Source: an uncultured Prevotellaceae bacterium (GTDB taxonomy: Bacteria > Bacteroidota > Bacteroidia > Bacteroidales > Bacteroidaceae). From it: a stretch of 54,018 nt of DNA. Below the pieces are notes generated by a model, which worked only from the letters and a program-made list of their open reading frames with translations, was not told the DNA's origin and made no database searches. Position 1 is the first letter of the stretch. Every line of letters begins with the position of its first letter. The stretch covers positions 1-54,018 of the forward strand of contig ONDJ01000013.1 of NCBI GenBank assembly GCA_900316575.1. Direction: 5' to 3'. Of the stretch, positions 35,684 through 42,915 are shown in pieces. A program made the translations under genes and the position numbers.

Positions 35684-35699
35684 ACCAAAAGAATTTTGT
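35684..35699 (+). repeat. Left-end copy of the int-leader motif
   Basis: The 16 bases ACCAAAAGAATTTTGT are identical to a minus-strand sequence in the integrase leader (41,054-41,069), in inverted orientation at the opposite end of the element. Confidence 0.65.
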
Positions 35700-35788
35700 T
35701 TGGCATTTAGCCGCTGCAAAGTTATTATTTAATTTGCTCACTATCTGCCACGCTGCTGCTAAAAGTCCACCAGCGAGCTTGTATGGGG

Positions 35789-36181
35789 CTAATACGGCAA
35801 CTCTTGGTCAAGGAAACTAAAATCTTTATCCTTCACAACTGTCAGCCCGCCAATAGCCCGCTTTGCTATCATGCCCATAAACGCCAACTCAATAAAGTAC
35901 TTGTACATATTGCCGTTTTCAATTTCTGCTCTGTTGCCCTTGCAAAGTTTGTCGCTGGACATAAATAACTCTTTCATATATTCCTCACTGTTTGGAATAT
36001 AACCGCTGCCATCATACAAGCATTTTATGTAATGCTCCAGCCGCTTGTCAGTAATATGTCTTGGGGGCTTGTAATACTTAAGCAGTTCATCACACCCATT
36101 TATCTTGCTCAAGTCAAGATAACCGCTTTTTACCGCTTTAGCCAACTCAATAAGGCTGCTGCTATTCAATTTTATTTTCAT
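35789..36181 (-). CDS. Unknown element protein (130 aa)
   Basis: A 130-residue hydrophilic protein with no family I recognise and no membrane segment. The C-terminal half is richer in hydrophobic residues ('YFIELAFMGMIAKRAIGGL'). It starts at ATG 36,181, overlapping the end of the upstream 116-residue gene by 20 bases, so the two are translationally coupled. It is the last gene of the rep operon, next to the attL end. Confidence 0.7.
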   Translation of the reverse strand: MKIKLNSSSLIELAKAVKSGYLDLSKINGCDELLKYYKPPRHITDKRLEHYIKCLYDGSGYIPNSEEYMKELFMSSDKLCKGNRAEIENGNMYKYFIELAFMGMIAKRAIGGLTVVKDKDFSFLDQELPY

Positions 36182-36512
36182 TTATTTCTAGTGTTTGTAA
36201 TTCTGCCATTTTTAATGAAATTCTATCTAGTGCCTCATCTGGCATTGACAAGAACAACTCATGGAGCATTTCACGCTCCTTTTTCAAAATATCTTCAATA
36301 GTAACGGGGGACATCTTGGGCAGCACATAGCCCATCAAGTTCATGTAGGCTCTTATATATTCCTTGTCATCAAGGTTTGCCAATCTTGAAATAAAACTGT
36401 CCTTGCCGCTTTCAAGTATTTCAGCAACCCATGCTTTAAGGTTAGCCGTTGCCTTGTTTGGTGTGCCCGCTTTTCTGCCGCCCGTTTTTGCTGAACCTTT
36501 TGCTCTGCTCAT
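36162..36512 (-). CDS. Small terminase-like DNA-binding protein (putative)
   Basis: A 116-residue protein. The N-terminus 'KTGGRKAGTPNKATANLKAW' matches the basic 'GGRKxGTPNK' signature seen in many Bacteroidetes phage proteins annotated as small terminase-like or DUF5681. The rest is helical, with a coiled-coil-prone C-terminus. It may bind DNA; packaging is not implied because no large terminase is present. It follows Rep after a 180-bp non-coding gap and overlaps the next gene. Confidence 0.65.
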   Translation of the reverse strand: MSRAKGSAKTGGRKAGTPNKATANLKAWVAEILESGKDSFISRLANLDDKEYIRAYMNLMGYVLPKMSPVTIEDILKKEREMLHELFLSMPDEALDRISLKMAELQTLEINENKIE

Positions 36513-36692
36513 ATCTATATCATTCTAGTTTAGATTTACCATTTTTTGGTAACAGATTACATATTGCAAGCCGCTTTCAAAAAACCGCGTTGTATGCCTG
36601 CTATTTCATTTTGAATGCCCGCTGGCACGTTGCACGCTCTTTGCTGGCTCTTTGCTCATTGGCAAAGTTTCTCGTTGGACACTGCCCCAGCG
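36513..36692. other. Non-coding gap after rep, possible replication origin
   Basis: It holds a 32-bp sequence (36,536-36,567) repeated with five mismatches upstream of rep (37,647-37,678). Its copy forms a small hairpin TTACCA-TTTTT-TGGTAA. A double- or single-strand origin used by Rep is plausible but unproven. Confidence 0.45.
36536..36567. repeat. 32-bp repeat flanking rep, downstream copy
   Basis: It begins TTACCATTTTTTG and matches 27 of 32 bases with the copy at 37,647-37,678. Both copies flank the rep gene directly. Confidence 0.75.
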
Positions 36693-37637
36693 TTACACAT
36701 AAGCACCACAGTTCTTAATGTCATTATCCAACTCCTTTATTAAGTCATCGGTAACAGTAAAGTCTGCCTTGCTTGCAACATCTTGCAGTTTGCTTTTTAG
36801 TCTAGTGTAGTTTTTCCTATCATCAAACACACCCGCTGCCTTGAGTTCATCAATATAACTCTTAATGGCGTTATTGTCGCTTTCAGTAATCAAGCGGGCT
36901 ACTAGTACATCGTATGCATCTTTAACTGTCCTAATGCCGCTGATAGCGTTTGCCTTCATTTGATTTAGTTTTTGTATTGAAAAGTAGTTGTTTTGATAAC
37001 GCTTAACCAATTGACGGTAAAATGGTTTTTCTGCTAGCGTTGAGGCTTTCAGCCTTCTCAAGCCCAATTGTGCCGCTAGTCGGTTGTTTATTCTCATTTC
37101 ATACCGTAACAAGTTGGCTTGTTTCAAGTCCTCTGGGCACATCATACCTTTGTCCTTGATGTCAGCAGCCTTGTCATAAAATGCAAACACTTTTGACGGG
37201 TTTCTGCCCTTGCCCTTGAAATAAAGCGTTGATGTGTTGAATGAATAACGGTCTAGTCTGGGCATTGATACCAACTTGGGCAGATAGTCTGCAACTGGCT
37301 TTTTCATCAAGAAGGTTGTACCAAACTCCAAACTTGTGACATTAGCCTTGTTTGCATCAACGTGCAGCGTGTCACTTAACTTTGCAACCGCGTCAGCCGT
37401 TGAATGCCTATCTAGCGGGTATATATTACTGCCATATAAGAATTTTGGCAAACTGCCCACAACCGACACACCGCTTGCATAAATGGACACTTTCAACCCC
37501 ATAATACTGCCATATACGTTTTCTTCACCCGTCTGGCAGTCTATATGTGTGTGTGCTCTGTCAAGATTGTTGGCAATGGTCTGTGCTTGACCACCGACCA
37601 CTGCCATATCTATCCAAAACCTTAACTTATCATACAT
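36693..37637 (-). CDS. Phage/plasmid replication protein, gene II/X family
   Basis: A 314-residue protein resembling the gene II/X (Phage_CRI) rolling-circle initiators of filamentous phages. The blocks 'GSLPKFLYGSNIYPLDR', 'NVTSLEFGTTFLMKKPVADY', 'VFAFYDKAADIKDKG' and 'NLLRYEMRINNRLAAQLG' follow the family order. It should nick one strand at the element origin and recruit host helicase and polymerase. It starts at ATG 37,637, 40 bases after the 176-residue gene, and is flanked by a 32-bp repeat. No secretion, coat or Zot gene accompanies it, so an intact inovirus is not supported. Confidence 0.78.
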   Translation of the reverse strand: MYDKLRFWIDMAVVGGQAQTIANNLDRAHTHIDCQTGEENVYGSIMGLKVSIYASGVSVVGSLPKFLYGSNIYPLDRHSTADAVAKLSDTLHVDANKANVTSLEFGTTFLMKKPVADYLPKLVSMPRLDRYSFNTSTLYFKGKGRNPSKVFAFYDKAADIKDKGMMCPEDLKQANLLRYEMRINNRLAAQLGLRRLKASTLAEKPFYRQLVKRYQNNYFSIQKLNQMKANAISGIRTVKDAYDVLVARLITESDNNAIKSYIDELKAAGVFDDRKNYTRLKSKLQDVASKADFTVTDDLIKELDNDIKNCGAYV

Positions 37638-37646
37638 AATGCTATG

Positions 37647-37678
37647 TTACCATTTTTTGCCCACAGATAACATATTAC
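37647..37678. repeat. 32-bp repeat flanking rep, upstream copy
   Basis: TTACCATTTTTTG...CATATTAC just upstream of the rep ATG (37,637), matching 27 of 32 bases with 36,536-36,567. It could be a Rep-binding operator or nick region. Confidence 0.75.
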
Positions 37679-38208
37679 TATAAAGCAGTGCAGTCTGTGG
37701 CATGCTCTCTTAACGCTTTCAATTCATCATTAAAGCCGCCCATGCTTAACTGTTTGCAGTATGATGAAATGAGCACCTTTGCTCCTTCCAGCACAATCAA
37801 TTCAATTGTCTGGGGTGTGGGGTCTGTGCTTGTGTCACCACTGTTAATGATAAACAAGAAACCATCTTGTCGGTAATTATAAAACGGGTTAGTTTTTTTC
37901 TTACTGCTATATGTTGACTTGTCATAAGGATAACCGTATGCATAACCGCTCAACTTGCCATCATTAAAAAACTCTTTCAGCCCCGTAAAGTTAAGGCTGC
38001 CTTTTGCTTGCAGCCACATTGACGGCACATTGTCACCTTCCTTGAGTTTTTCCAGCAAGTGCATTGAAACAAGCCCATCTTTGCCCTTGAGTTGTTCCAT
38101 TGGCAGATAGTTGCCCCACCGCTTGACCTCTGTATATTTGGGTGTTTTATTGCCGTTTTTGGTACTGTAAACAAATTTCACATAAGCGAGTATTTTTGGG
38201 CTGCTCAT
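37678..38208 (-). CDS. Unknown element protein (176 aa) with strong Shine-Dalgarno
   Basis: A 176-residue soluble protein, aromatic- and Lys-rich, with no family I recognise. The position directly upstream of Rep suggests a replication accessory such as a single-strand-binding protein, but no OB-fold signature is clear. It starts at ATG 38,208, overlapping the HTH stop in ATGA. An AGGAGGTGA sequence (minus strand, 38,212-38,220) sits four bases upstream, a strong ribosome-binding site rare in Bacteroidetes. Confidence 0.72.
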   Translation of the reverse strand: MSSPKILAYVKFVYSTKNGNKTPKYTEVKRWGNYLPMEQLKGKDGLVSMHLLEKLKEGDNVPSMWLQAKGSLNFTGLKEFFNDGKLSGYAYGYPYDKSTYSSKKKTNPFYNYRQDGFLFIINSGDTSTDPTPQTIELIVLEGAKVLISSYCKQLSMGGFNDELKALREHATDCTAL

Positions 38209-38495
38209 TTGTCACCTCCTTTCATCATGCAGTAAGACTGTGCCCGCTGGCTCATTTCATCATTTGTGGCAACTCGGTTGTTCAGCAGCCAATTTTCTAG
38301 TTCTTGCCGTTTGAAATAGCACTTTTTCCCCAATGGCTTGTAAAACGGTATGCGTTTTCCCATTGTGAGTTTGTAAATGTAACTCTTGGATACACCCATG
38401 TAAGCAGCCGCTTCAGCCGTTGTGAGCATTTCCTTGTTACAATAAGCCGACTTTGTTGCAATGTGGTCGGCTATTTGTTTAATAAAGTCAGACAT
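38205..38495 (-). CDS. HTH (MerR-like/excisionase) DNA-binding protein
   Basis: A 96-residue protein. The helix-turn-helix 'TTAEAAAYMGVSKSYIYKLT' and wing 'IPFYKPLGKKCYFKRQELENWL' match the excisionase-type HTH_17 family. It may act as the directionality factor for the integrase or as a repressor of the rep operon. It starts at ATG 38,495 behind the operon 2 promoter and overlaps the next gene. Confidence 0.85.
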   Translation of the reverse strand: MSDFIKQIADHIATKSAYCNKEMLTTAEAAAYMGVSKSYIYKLTMGKRIPFYKPLGKKCYFKRQELENWLLNNRVATNDEMSQRAQSYCMMKGGDK

Positions 38496-38533
38496 TAAAA
38501 AAAGATTTATGTTTTATGACCATCCAGCGCGTT

Positions 38534-38595
38534 GATGAGCCCGCGCCTTGTTCGTCTTTGTTTCACTTGGTAGGCTGCTCATCATTCAGCCCACC
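38534..38595 (-). promoter_or_regulatory. Structured leader of the HTH-rep operon
   Basis: GATGAGC (38,534-38,540) pairs with GCTCATC (38,577-38,583), while GGTAGGCTG (38,569-38,577) pairs with CAGCCCACC (38,587-38,595) with one mismatch. The two stems overlap at 38,577, so they may be alternative structures in the leader. Confidence 0.4.
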
Positions 38596-38610
38596 AGCAT
38601 GAAAACAAGT

Positions 38611-38640
38611 GCAAAGATATAGCGGTGTAATACCCATGTG
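38611..38640 (-). promoter_or_regulatory. Promoter of the HTH-rep operon
   Basis: The minus strand has TATCTTTGC (38,611-38,619), with a TTG about 21 bases upstream. The leader to ATG 38,495 would be about 110 nt. Confidence 0.55.
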
Positions 38641-38644
38641 CAAG

Positions 38645-38676
38645 CAAAAAAAATGAACCTAATTAAGGTTCATTTA
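38645..38676 (-). terminator. Rho-independent terminator of the integrase operon
   Basis: AATGAACCT (38,652-38,660) pairs perfectly with AGGTTCATT (38,666-38,674). On the minus strand the stem is followed by a run of eight T. It lies 30 bases after the stop of the 365-residue gene and insulates it from the rep operon. Confidence 0.85.
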
Positions 38677-38705
38677 AATTCATTTTTGTTCACTTTTTGA
38701 CCGTG

Positions 38706-39803
38706 TTATAAAACAGTGCCCGTCAAGATACTTTTGGCTTCCTCTATTTCTTTTTGTGTGTACTTATTCTCATAATTATTTTTATTAGTCCATCTACTGT
38801 AACTTGATTTTGCACCTATTTCACCAAATTCATCTTTAAGTGTTTTGTAGGCTGGCAAATCCTTCAGCCACCCTAAATCTATGGCAGCCAATATGTACAC
38901 CCAAAACATTTTGGCTTTTTTCCCTTTTATCTTATCTGCTGCATCATGCAGCCTTTTCAATTTTTCACCGCTTTCATCTGCTATCAATAAATCTTTGAAT
39001 GAACTTGTTTCAGCGGGTCTGCCCTTCTTACCTGCCTTTTTTACTGCTGGCGTACTTGTGCCGTCTTGTTGAGGCTCACCGCTGGCGGGTTGGCTTGTGA
39101 CTGCATCAATGTATCTAGCAAGTTGTTCATCGGTAAGATAGCGTTTCAAAGCGCTCTTGTCATGCTGCTCAATAAGCCTCACACCAATTTCATCTTGCAG
39201 CCTCAACAAGTCAATGCCTTCAGCGAGCAACAATGCATCTAACCCATTGGCAAAGTTTCTCATAATGCCAATAAAAACGTGCAAGCAGTATTCAACAGTG
39301 CCGTTATTGTAACGCTTGGGCTTGCCGTTTTCAATATACAACCCCGCTGCAATCTGCTTAAATGTTGCAAGTACTGTGTTGTTGTCGCTTTCATCGGTGC
39401 TGGCTTGTGTGCTGCTCGGTGCAAGTATTTCAGCAAGCCCACAACCTACACCGCCAAACGGCACAATTAGTGAATGTATATAATTGACTTTTTGTGTAGC
39501 GGTCTTGTATTCATGCAAGTTAGCCTCTATTTCATAAAATAGCGGGTTGTCCTTGCCGTATGCTGCCCAAAAATCATATTTCAATGCCTTGAAATTGTCA
39601 ATAAGTCTGCACTTGTGCCGCTCCAAATCTGTGTTTAACCTACATAACACATTACAAACAATGCCGTCAATTATCTTTTTTATTGTTGGTGTGTGTGGCA
39701 AGTCATATTTTCTTGCCACATAAAATATACAGTCTGCAACAATACCGCCACTTGTGAAGGGCTCAAAAAACTTATGTTCTATTGTCTTGTCCATAATGCC
39801 CAT
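38706..39803 (-). CDS. Unknown element protein (365 aa)
   Basis: A 365-residue soluble protein with no family I recognise. The N-terminal part is helical; near residue 235-270 there is a Ser/Thr/Pro/Lys-rich linker ('GTSTPAVKKAGKKGRPAE'), followed by a conserved-looking C-terminal segment ('AKMFWVYILAAIDLGWL', 'FGEIGAKSSYSRWTNKNNY'). It starts two bases after the integrase stop, so it is co-expressed with int and may assist recombination. ATG 39,803 is chosen; a second ATG at 39,794 is possible. Confidence 0.72.
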   Translation of the reverse strand: MGIMDKTIEHKFFEPFTSGGIVADCIFYVARKYDLPHTPTIKKIIDGIVCNVLCRLNTDLERHKCRLIDNFKALKYDFWAAYGKDNPLFYEIEANLHEYKTATQKVNYIHSLIVPFGGVGCGLAEILAPSSTQASTDESDNNTVLATFKQIAAGLYIENGKPKRYNNGTVEYCLHVFIGIMRNFANGLDALLLAEGIDLLRLQDEIGVRLIEQHDKSALKRYLTDEQLARYIDAVTSQPASGEPQQDGTSTPAVKKAGKKGRPAETSSFKDLLIADESGEKLKRLHDAADKIKGKKAKMFWVYILAAIDLGWLKDLPAYKTLKDEFGEIGAKSSYSRWTNKNNYENKYTQKEIEEAKSILTGTVL

Positions 39804-39805
39804 GA

Positions 39806-41050
39806 TTAAATATTGCTGATGTTGAATGTTGGCAGACTGTTTATTGCATCTTCCTTCAACTTGTCCACCGCTCTGGTGTACTTTTCAGTGTGCTTAAGTC
39901 CAGAGTGCCCCAGCAGACTTGCAACCGTTTTGATGTTAGCACCATTGTTAAGGATATTGACAGCAAATGAATGCCTTGCACAGTGCCAACTGATATGCTT
40001 GTTAATACCAGCCTTTTTAACCCATCTTTTAACCGATTTAAGGCACATTTCATAACTTGGCAATGTGAATATATTGCTATCATTGTTTTGTTGCTCTGTG
40101 GGCTTTCCAATGAGTTCAAGCAATGCATCATTTAACGGTATAATGACACCGCTATTTGCTGAATGCCCTTTAGTCTTGTTCTGCTCAAACTTAAGCAGTC
40201 GGTTGGAATAGTCCACATTTGTAAAAGTAAGGTCTTTCACATCACAAAACCTTAATCCAGCATATAAGCAGAAAATAAATGCCCGCCTTATTTCATGGTT
40301 CTGCTTGGGGTCGCGGGTTGCTATCAATGTTTGAATTTCTTCCATTGAAAGCACATCTTTAGTCAATATCTGGTCATCAACCTTAATGACTACACCAGCA
40401 CAAGGGTTCTTAATCATAACATCATGCTCAATGGCGTACTTGACAACCTTCTTGAACCGCTGAAATATGCTTTTAGCACCTTCACCCTTGCTTCTGCTTT
40501 GCAGATATTCAGCAAAAGCCAACATCATATCTTTGTTTAACTGCTCTGGCTTAATGCAAGTGCTGAAACGCTTGTATTCTTGTGTGTCATTCAAAAAGTC
40601 CTTGAACCGTTGCAGTGCAATCTGCACCATTCTTATATCCTTCTTAGTGTAGTTGTTGATGTACGTTTGAAAGTAGTCCAAAAAATTAACTTGACGGTCT
40701 TTTTTCAATCGGTAACCTTCAGTACTTTCAAGTAGTTCTTGCTCACGCTCTTGGCGTATCTTTTTAGCCAAACGTAAAGTTTCCTTGTTGTCGGCTCTTT
40801 CAATGGGGTTTTTGGGCTTGGCAATCAAGTAAAGGTTGAGGCTCTCCTTCCTTCTTATGTGCTTAACTCGGTACATTGGAGTGCCAGCCATCTTGCCGCT
40901 TTGATAAAGCACTTGGTCACCCAATTCATTCAATACGGGCTCACTCTCCCTGCCTAAATAATATTCAAGATAAAGGCTTGCACGCCCGTCTGCTAACAAC
41001 CGTTGTTTTAATTGTGGGTTGTCCTTGCTGATGTTTTCTAAATGTGTCAT
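39806..41050 (-). CDS. Tyrosine-type site-specific integrase
   Basis: A 414-residue recombinase. The N-terminal arm-binding domain (about 1-120) and SAM-like core-binding domain (about 120-220) precede a catalytic domain with Arg in 'YAGLRFCDVKDL', the HxxR box 'SWHCARHSF', His in 'LLGHSGL' and the nucleophilic Tyr in 'TEKYTRAV'. It should integrate the element at the tRNA-Leu 3' end through the 15-bp core. It lies 270 bases from attR and is transcribed away from it. Its leader has three 10-bp repeats that may be regulatory. Confidence 0.94.
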   Translation of the reverse strand: MTHLENISKDNPQLKQRLLADGRASLYLEYYLGRESEPVLNELGDQVLYQSGKMAGTPMYRVKHIRRKESLNLYLIAKPKNPIERADNKETLRLAKKIRQEREQELLESTEGYRLKKDRQVNFLDYFQTYINNYTKKDIRMVQIALQRFKDFLNDTQEYKRFSTCIKPEQLNKDMMLAFAEYLQSRSKGEGAKSIFQRFKKVVKYAIEHDVMIKNPCAGVVIKVDDQILTKDVLSMEEIQTLIATRDPKQNHEIRRAFIFCLYAGLRFCDVKDLTFTNVDYSNRLLKFEQNKTKGHSANSGVIIPLNDALLELIGKPTEQQNNDSNIFTLPSYEMCLKSVKRWVKKAGINKHISWHCARHSFAVNILNNGANIKTVASLLGHSGLKHTEKYTRAVDKLKEDAINSLPTFNISNI

Positions 41051-41059
41051 AATACAAAA

Positions 41060-41089
41060 TTCTTTTGGTTTCTTTTGGTTTCTTTTGGT
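41060..41089 (-). repeat. Three ACCAAAAGAA repeats in the integrase leader
   Basis: On the minus strand ACCAAAAGAA occurs three times in tandem between the int -7 box and ATG, spaced exactly 10 bp, so all face the same side of the helix. The last copy extends to the 16-bp motif that recurs at the left end (35,684). Confidence 0.75.
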
Positions 41090-41092
41090 GCT

Positions 41093-41101
41093 GCAAATAT
41101 A
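41093..41101 (-). promoter_or_regulatory. Integrase promoter -7 box
   Basis: The minus strand has TATATTTGC, 42 bases before the int ATG; the 10-bp repeats lie in between. Confidence 0.55.
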
Positions 41102-41184
41102 GCATTTATTACCACATATAACAACAAGAAAACAACAACTTCACACCATATTGCAACAATACTGCCTTGAATTGTCTTTTTGGG

Positions 41185-41223
41185 GTGTACTAAAAGGTGT
41201 ACTAAATGGCAAAAATAGTACAC
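41185..41223. repeat. Right-end GTGTACTA cluster (possible integrase arm sites)
   Basis: GTGTACTA occurs at 41,185-41,192 and 41,197-41,204, with an inverted copy at 41,216-41,223. These match the pair at the left end (35,587-35,605). Confidence 0.65.
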
Positions 41224-41318
41224 CTTAAAGAAACAAAGTGAAAACGTGAACTTAAAACAATGCTGAAAATCAATGCTTTTAGTTTCTTTTCTTTTCTCTT
41301 TTTTAACGGGTGCAGTAT

Positions 41319-41333
41319 CGGCTCTGGGTACAC
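41319..41333 (+). repeat. attR core of integrated element (15-bp direct repeat)
   Basis: An exact second copy of CGGCTCTGGGTACAC, carrying the last 12 bases of tRNA-Leu. It is followed by a hairpin that was probably the original tRNA terminator. Confidence 0.92.
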
Positions 41334-41338
41334 AGAAA

Positions 41339-41378
41339 AACGCTAGACCTTTATATGTAAAAGGTTTGGCGTTTTTTA
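41339..41378 (+). terminator. Displaced original tRNA-Leu terminator
   Basis: AACGCTAGACCTT (41,339-41,351) pairs with AAGGTTTGGCGTT (41,361-41,373) over 13 bp including G-T pairs, then a T run. It lies just outside attR where tRNA-Leu would end before integration. Confidence 0.75.
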
Positions 41379-41434
41379 CTTTAATGAGCATATAAAGGCG
41401 TTTTGAGAAAAAATGTGTATTTTCGCGGCGTTAT

Positions 41435-42883
41435 ATGTTAATGTCTACGCTTCTTACATGGGTATTGCTTGGGCTGTATCTGCTTATTGTTGCAGGAACG
41501 GTCGTTGCTGTAATACTTGAAAACCGACAGCCCGAGCGCACCATTGCTTGGGTGGTAGCAATCATTCTGCTGCCCTTTATAGGTTTGATCTTTTTTTATT
41601 TTTTTGGTCAAAACATTCGTAGCAAGCATCGTCGGCGTCGTTATCACCACGACACGAAGCATTCTGAACTTTTGTCAAAGACCAACGATACTAAAGCGTA
41701 TGAGACGAGCGATAGTTTTTTCCCATTAAAGAGACTTTGCTCAGAAGAGTTTGGTGCACCATTGCTGCCGCTTGAACAAATTGATTTGATTGAAAGCGGA
41801 AGAGATTTCTTCACTTCGCTGATAGAAGCGTGCAACAAAGCTGTTCATCATATTTTTCTTGAAACATATATCATAGAAGACGATGAGGCTGTTAAGCCTG
41901 TTTGTGAGGCTTTGATAGCTGCTGCTCAGCGTGGTGTGGACGTTCGTTTGCTTTATGATGATGTAGGTTGTTGGCGTGTTTCCAATCGCTTTTTTAATTA
42001 TTTGCAGCGTGGCGGAGTGAAAGTTGCTGCATTTATGCCTGTGCATTTTCCTTCACTTACGCACAAGATAAACTATCGCAACCACCGGAAGATTTGTGTT
42101 GTAGATGATCGTTTAGGTTTTATTGGCGGTATGAACCTTGCTCAGCGATACTTGGGGAATAAGGTAAATGCTTGGCGAGACCTTCATGCTCGCCTTACGG
42201 GGCAAGTTGTTTTGCAATTGACCGAGGTGTTCCTTTCTGATTGGGCTTATGTAACAGAATCCGCTACGACCTATGCTGAAAAATATGGCGTTACATATGG
42301 AATACCTTTGCCTTGTGTATCCGTTTCTCCCGAAAGGGGATGGGTGCAGATCGTGAAGAGTGATCCGCTTTCAGCTGTTCCTCAGTTACTAACAGCCTAT
42401 ACTTGGGCAGCAATGCACGCTCGTGATTATCTATACATCCAGACGCCCTATTTTATGCCTACGGAATCTTTTCTTCAGGCTATTAAGACAGCGGCAATGA
42501 TTGGAGCCGATGTACGTGTAATGATGCCCCGCAAACCTGATGGCAAGATGCTACGTCGAATAAACGACAGCTATGTCAGCGAGTTGCTTTCAGCAGGTGT
42601 GCGTGTGTATCAGTATGAAGGAGGTTTTTTGCACACGAAGAGTATTATTGTGGATGACCTTTGGTGCTCAATCGGTTCGGCCAATATGGATTTCCGTTCT
42701 TTTTTGAACAATATCGAGATTGCGGCACTTATATACGATAAAGATACCGCTGAAAAGGTGCGTCTTGGTTTTGAGCGTGATATTAAACAAAGTCGTGAAA
42801 TCATTTTTGCTCGATGGTCAGAACGTGGTTTGCATAGACGCTTTGTTGAAAGCATAACGCGCATTCTTTCTCCTTTGTTCTAA
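41435..42883 (+). CDS. cls: Cardiolipin synthase
   Basis: A 482-residue phospholipase D-superfamily membrane enzyme that joins two phosphatidylglycerols to cardiolipin. Two N-terminal membrane helices (about 5-60, 'IAWVVAIILLPFIGLIFFYFFG') precede two HKD motifs: 'HRKICVVDDRLGFIGGMN' near residue 215 and 'HTKSIIVDDLWCSIGSANMD' near residue 395. Length is typical. ATG 41,435 and ATG 41,441 are both possible; a weak -7 box TATTTTCGC lies at 41,418-41,426. It is the first gene right of the element. Confidence 0.95.
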   Translation: MLMSTLLTWVLLGLYLLIVAGTVVAVILENRQPERTIAWVVAIILLPFIGLIFFYFFGQNIRSKHRRRRYHHDTKHSELLSKTNDTKAYETSDSFFPLKRLCSEEFGAPLLPLEQIDLIESGRDFFTSLIEACNKAVHHIFLETYIIEDDEAVKPVCEALIAAAQRGVDVRLLYDDVGCWRVSNRFFNYLQRGGVKVAAFMPVHFPSLTHKINYRNHRKICVVDDRLGFIGGMNLAQRYLGNKVNAWRDLHARLTGQVVLQLTEVFLSDWAYVTESATTYAEKYGVTYGIPLPCVSVSPERGWVQIVKSDPLSAVPQLLTAYTWAAMHARDYLYIQTPYFMPTESFLQAIKTAAMIGADVRVMMPRKPDGKMLRRINDSYVSELLSAGVRVYQYEGGFLHTKSIIVDDLWCSIGSANMDFRSFLNNIEIAALIYDKDTAEKVRLGFERDIKQSREIIFARWSERGLHRRFVESITRILSPLF

Positions 42884-42915
42884 GTTTTTTTAATTGCTAA
42901 TCGTTCAACCATCCT

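Larger units (their letters stand above)
35514..41333. mobile_element. 5.8-kb tRNA-Leu-integrated element with gene II/X-type Rep
   Basis: The element is bounded by 15-bp direct repeats, one at the tRNA-Leu 3' end. All seven genes are on the minus strand: integrase and a 365-residue unknown (operon 1), then HTH/excisionase-like, a 176-residue unknown, Rep, a 116-residue terminase-small-like protein and a 130-residue unknown (operon 2). Both ends carry GTGTACTA and ACCAAAAGAA repeats, probable recombinase or Xis sites. I find no relaxase, coat protein, Zot or type IV secretion gene. It may replicate as a rolling-circle episome when excised and move by helper; that is inference. Confidence 0.85.

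Noticed and set aside
35514-41333. NBU-type mobilizable unit, since NBU1 also uses a tRNA-Leu gene
   Set aside because: No mobN1/prmN1-like relaxase gene is present and the size is about half; only integrase type and target class are shared.
35514-41333. Complete inovirus prophage
   Set aside because: A gene II/X-like Rep is present, but no Zot-like ATPase and no short single-helix coat proteins were found.
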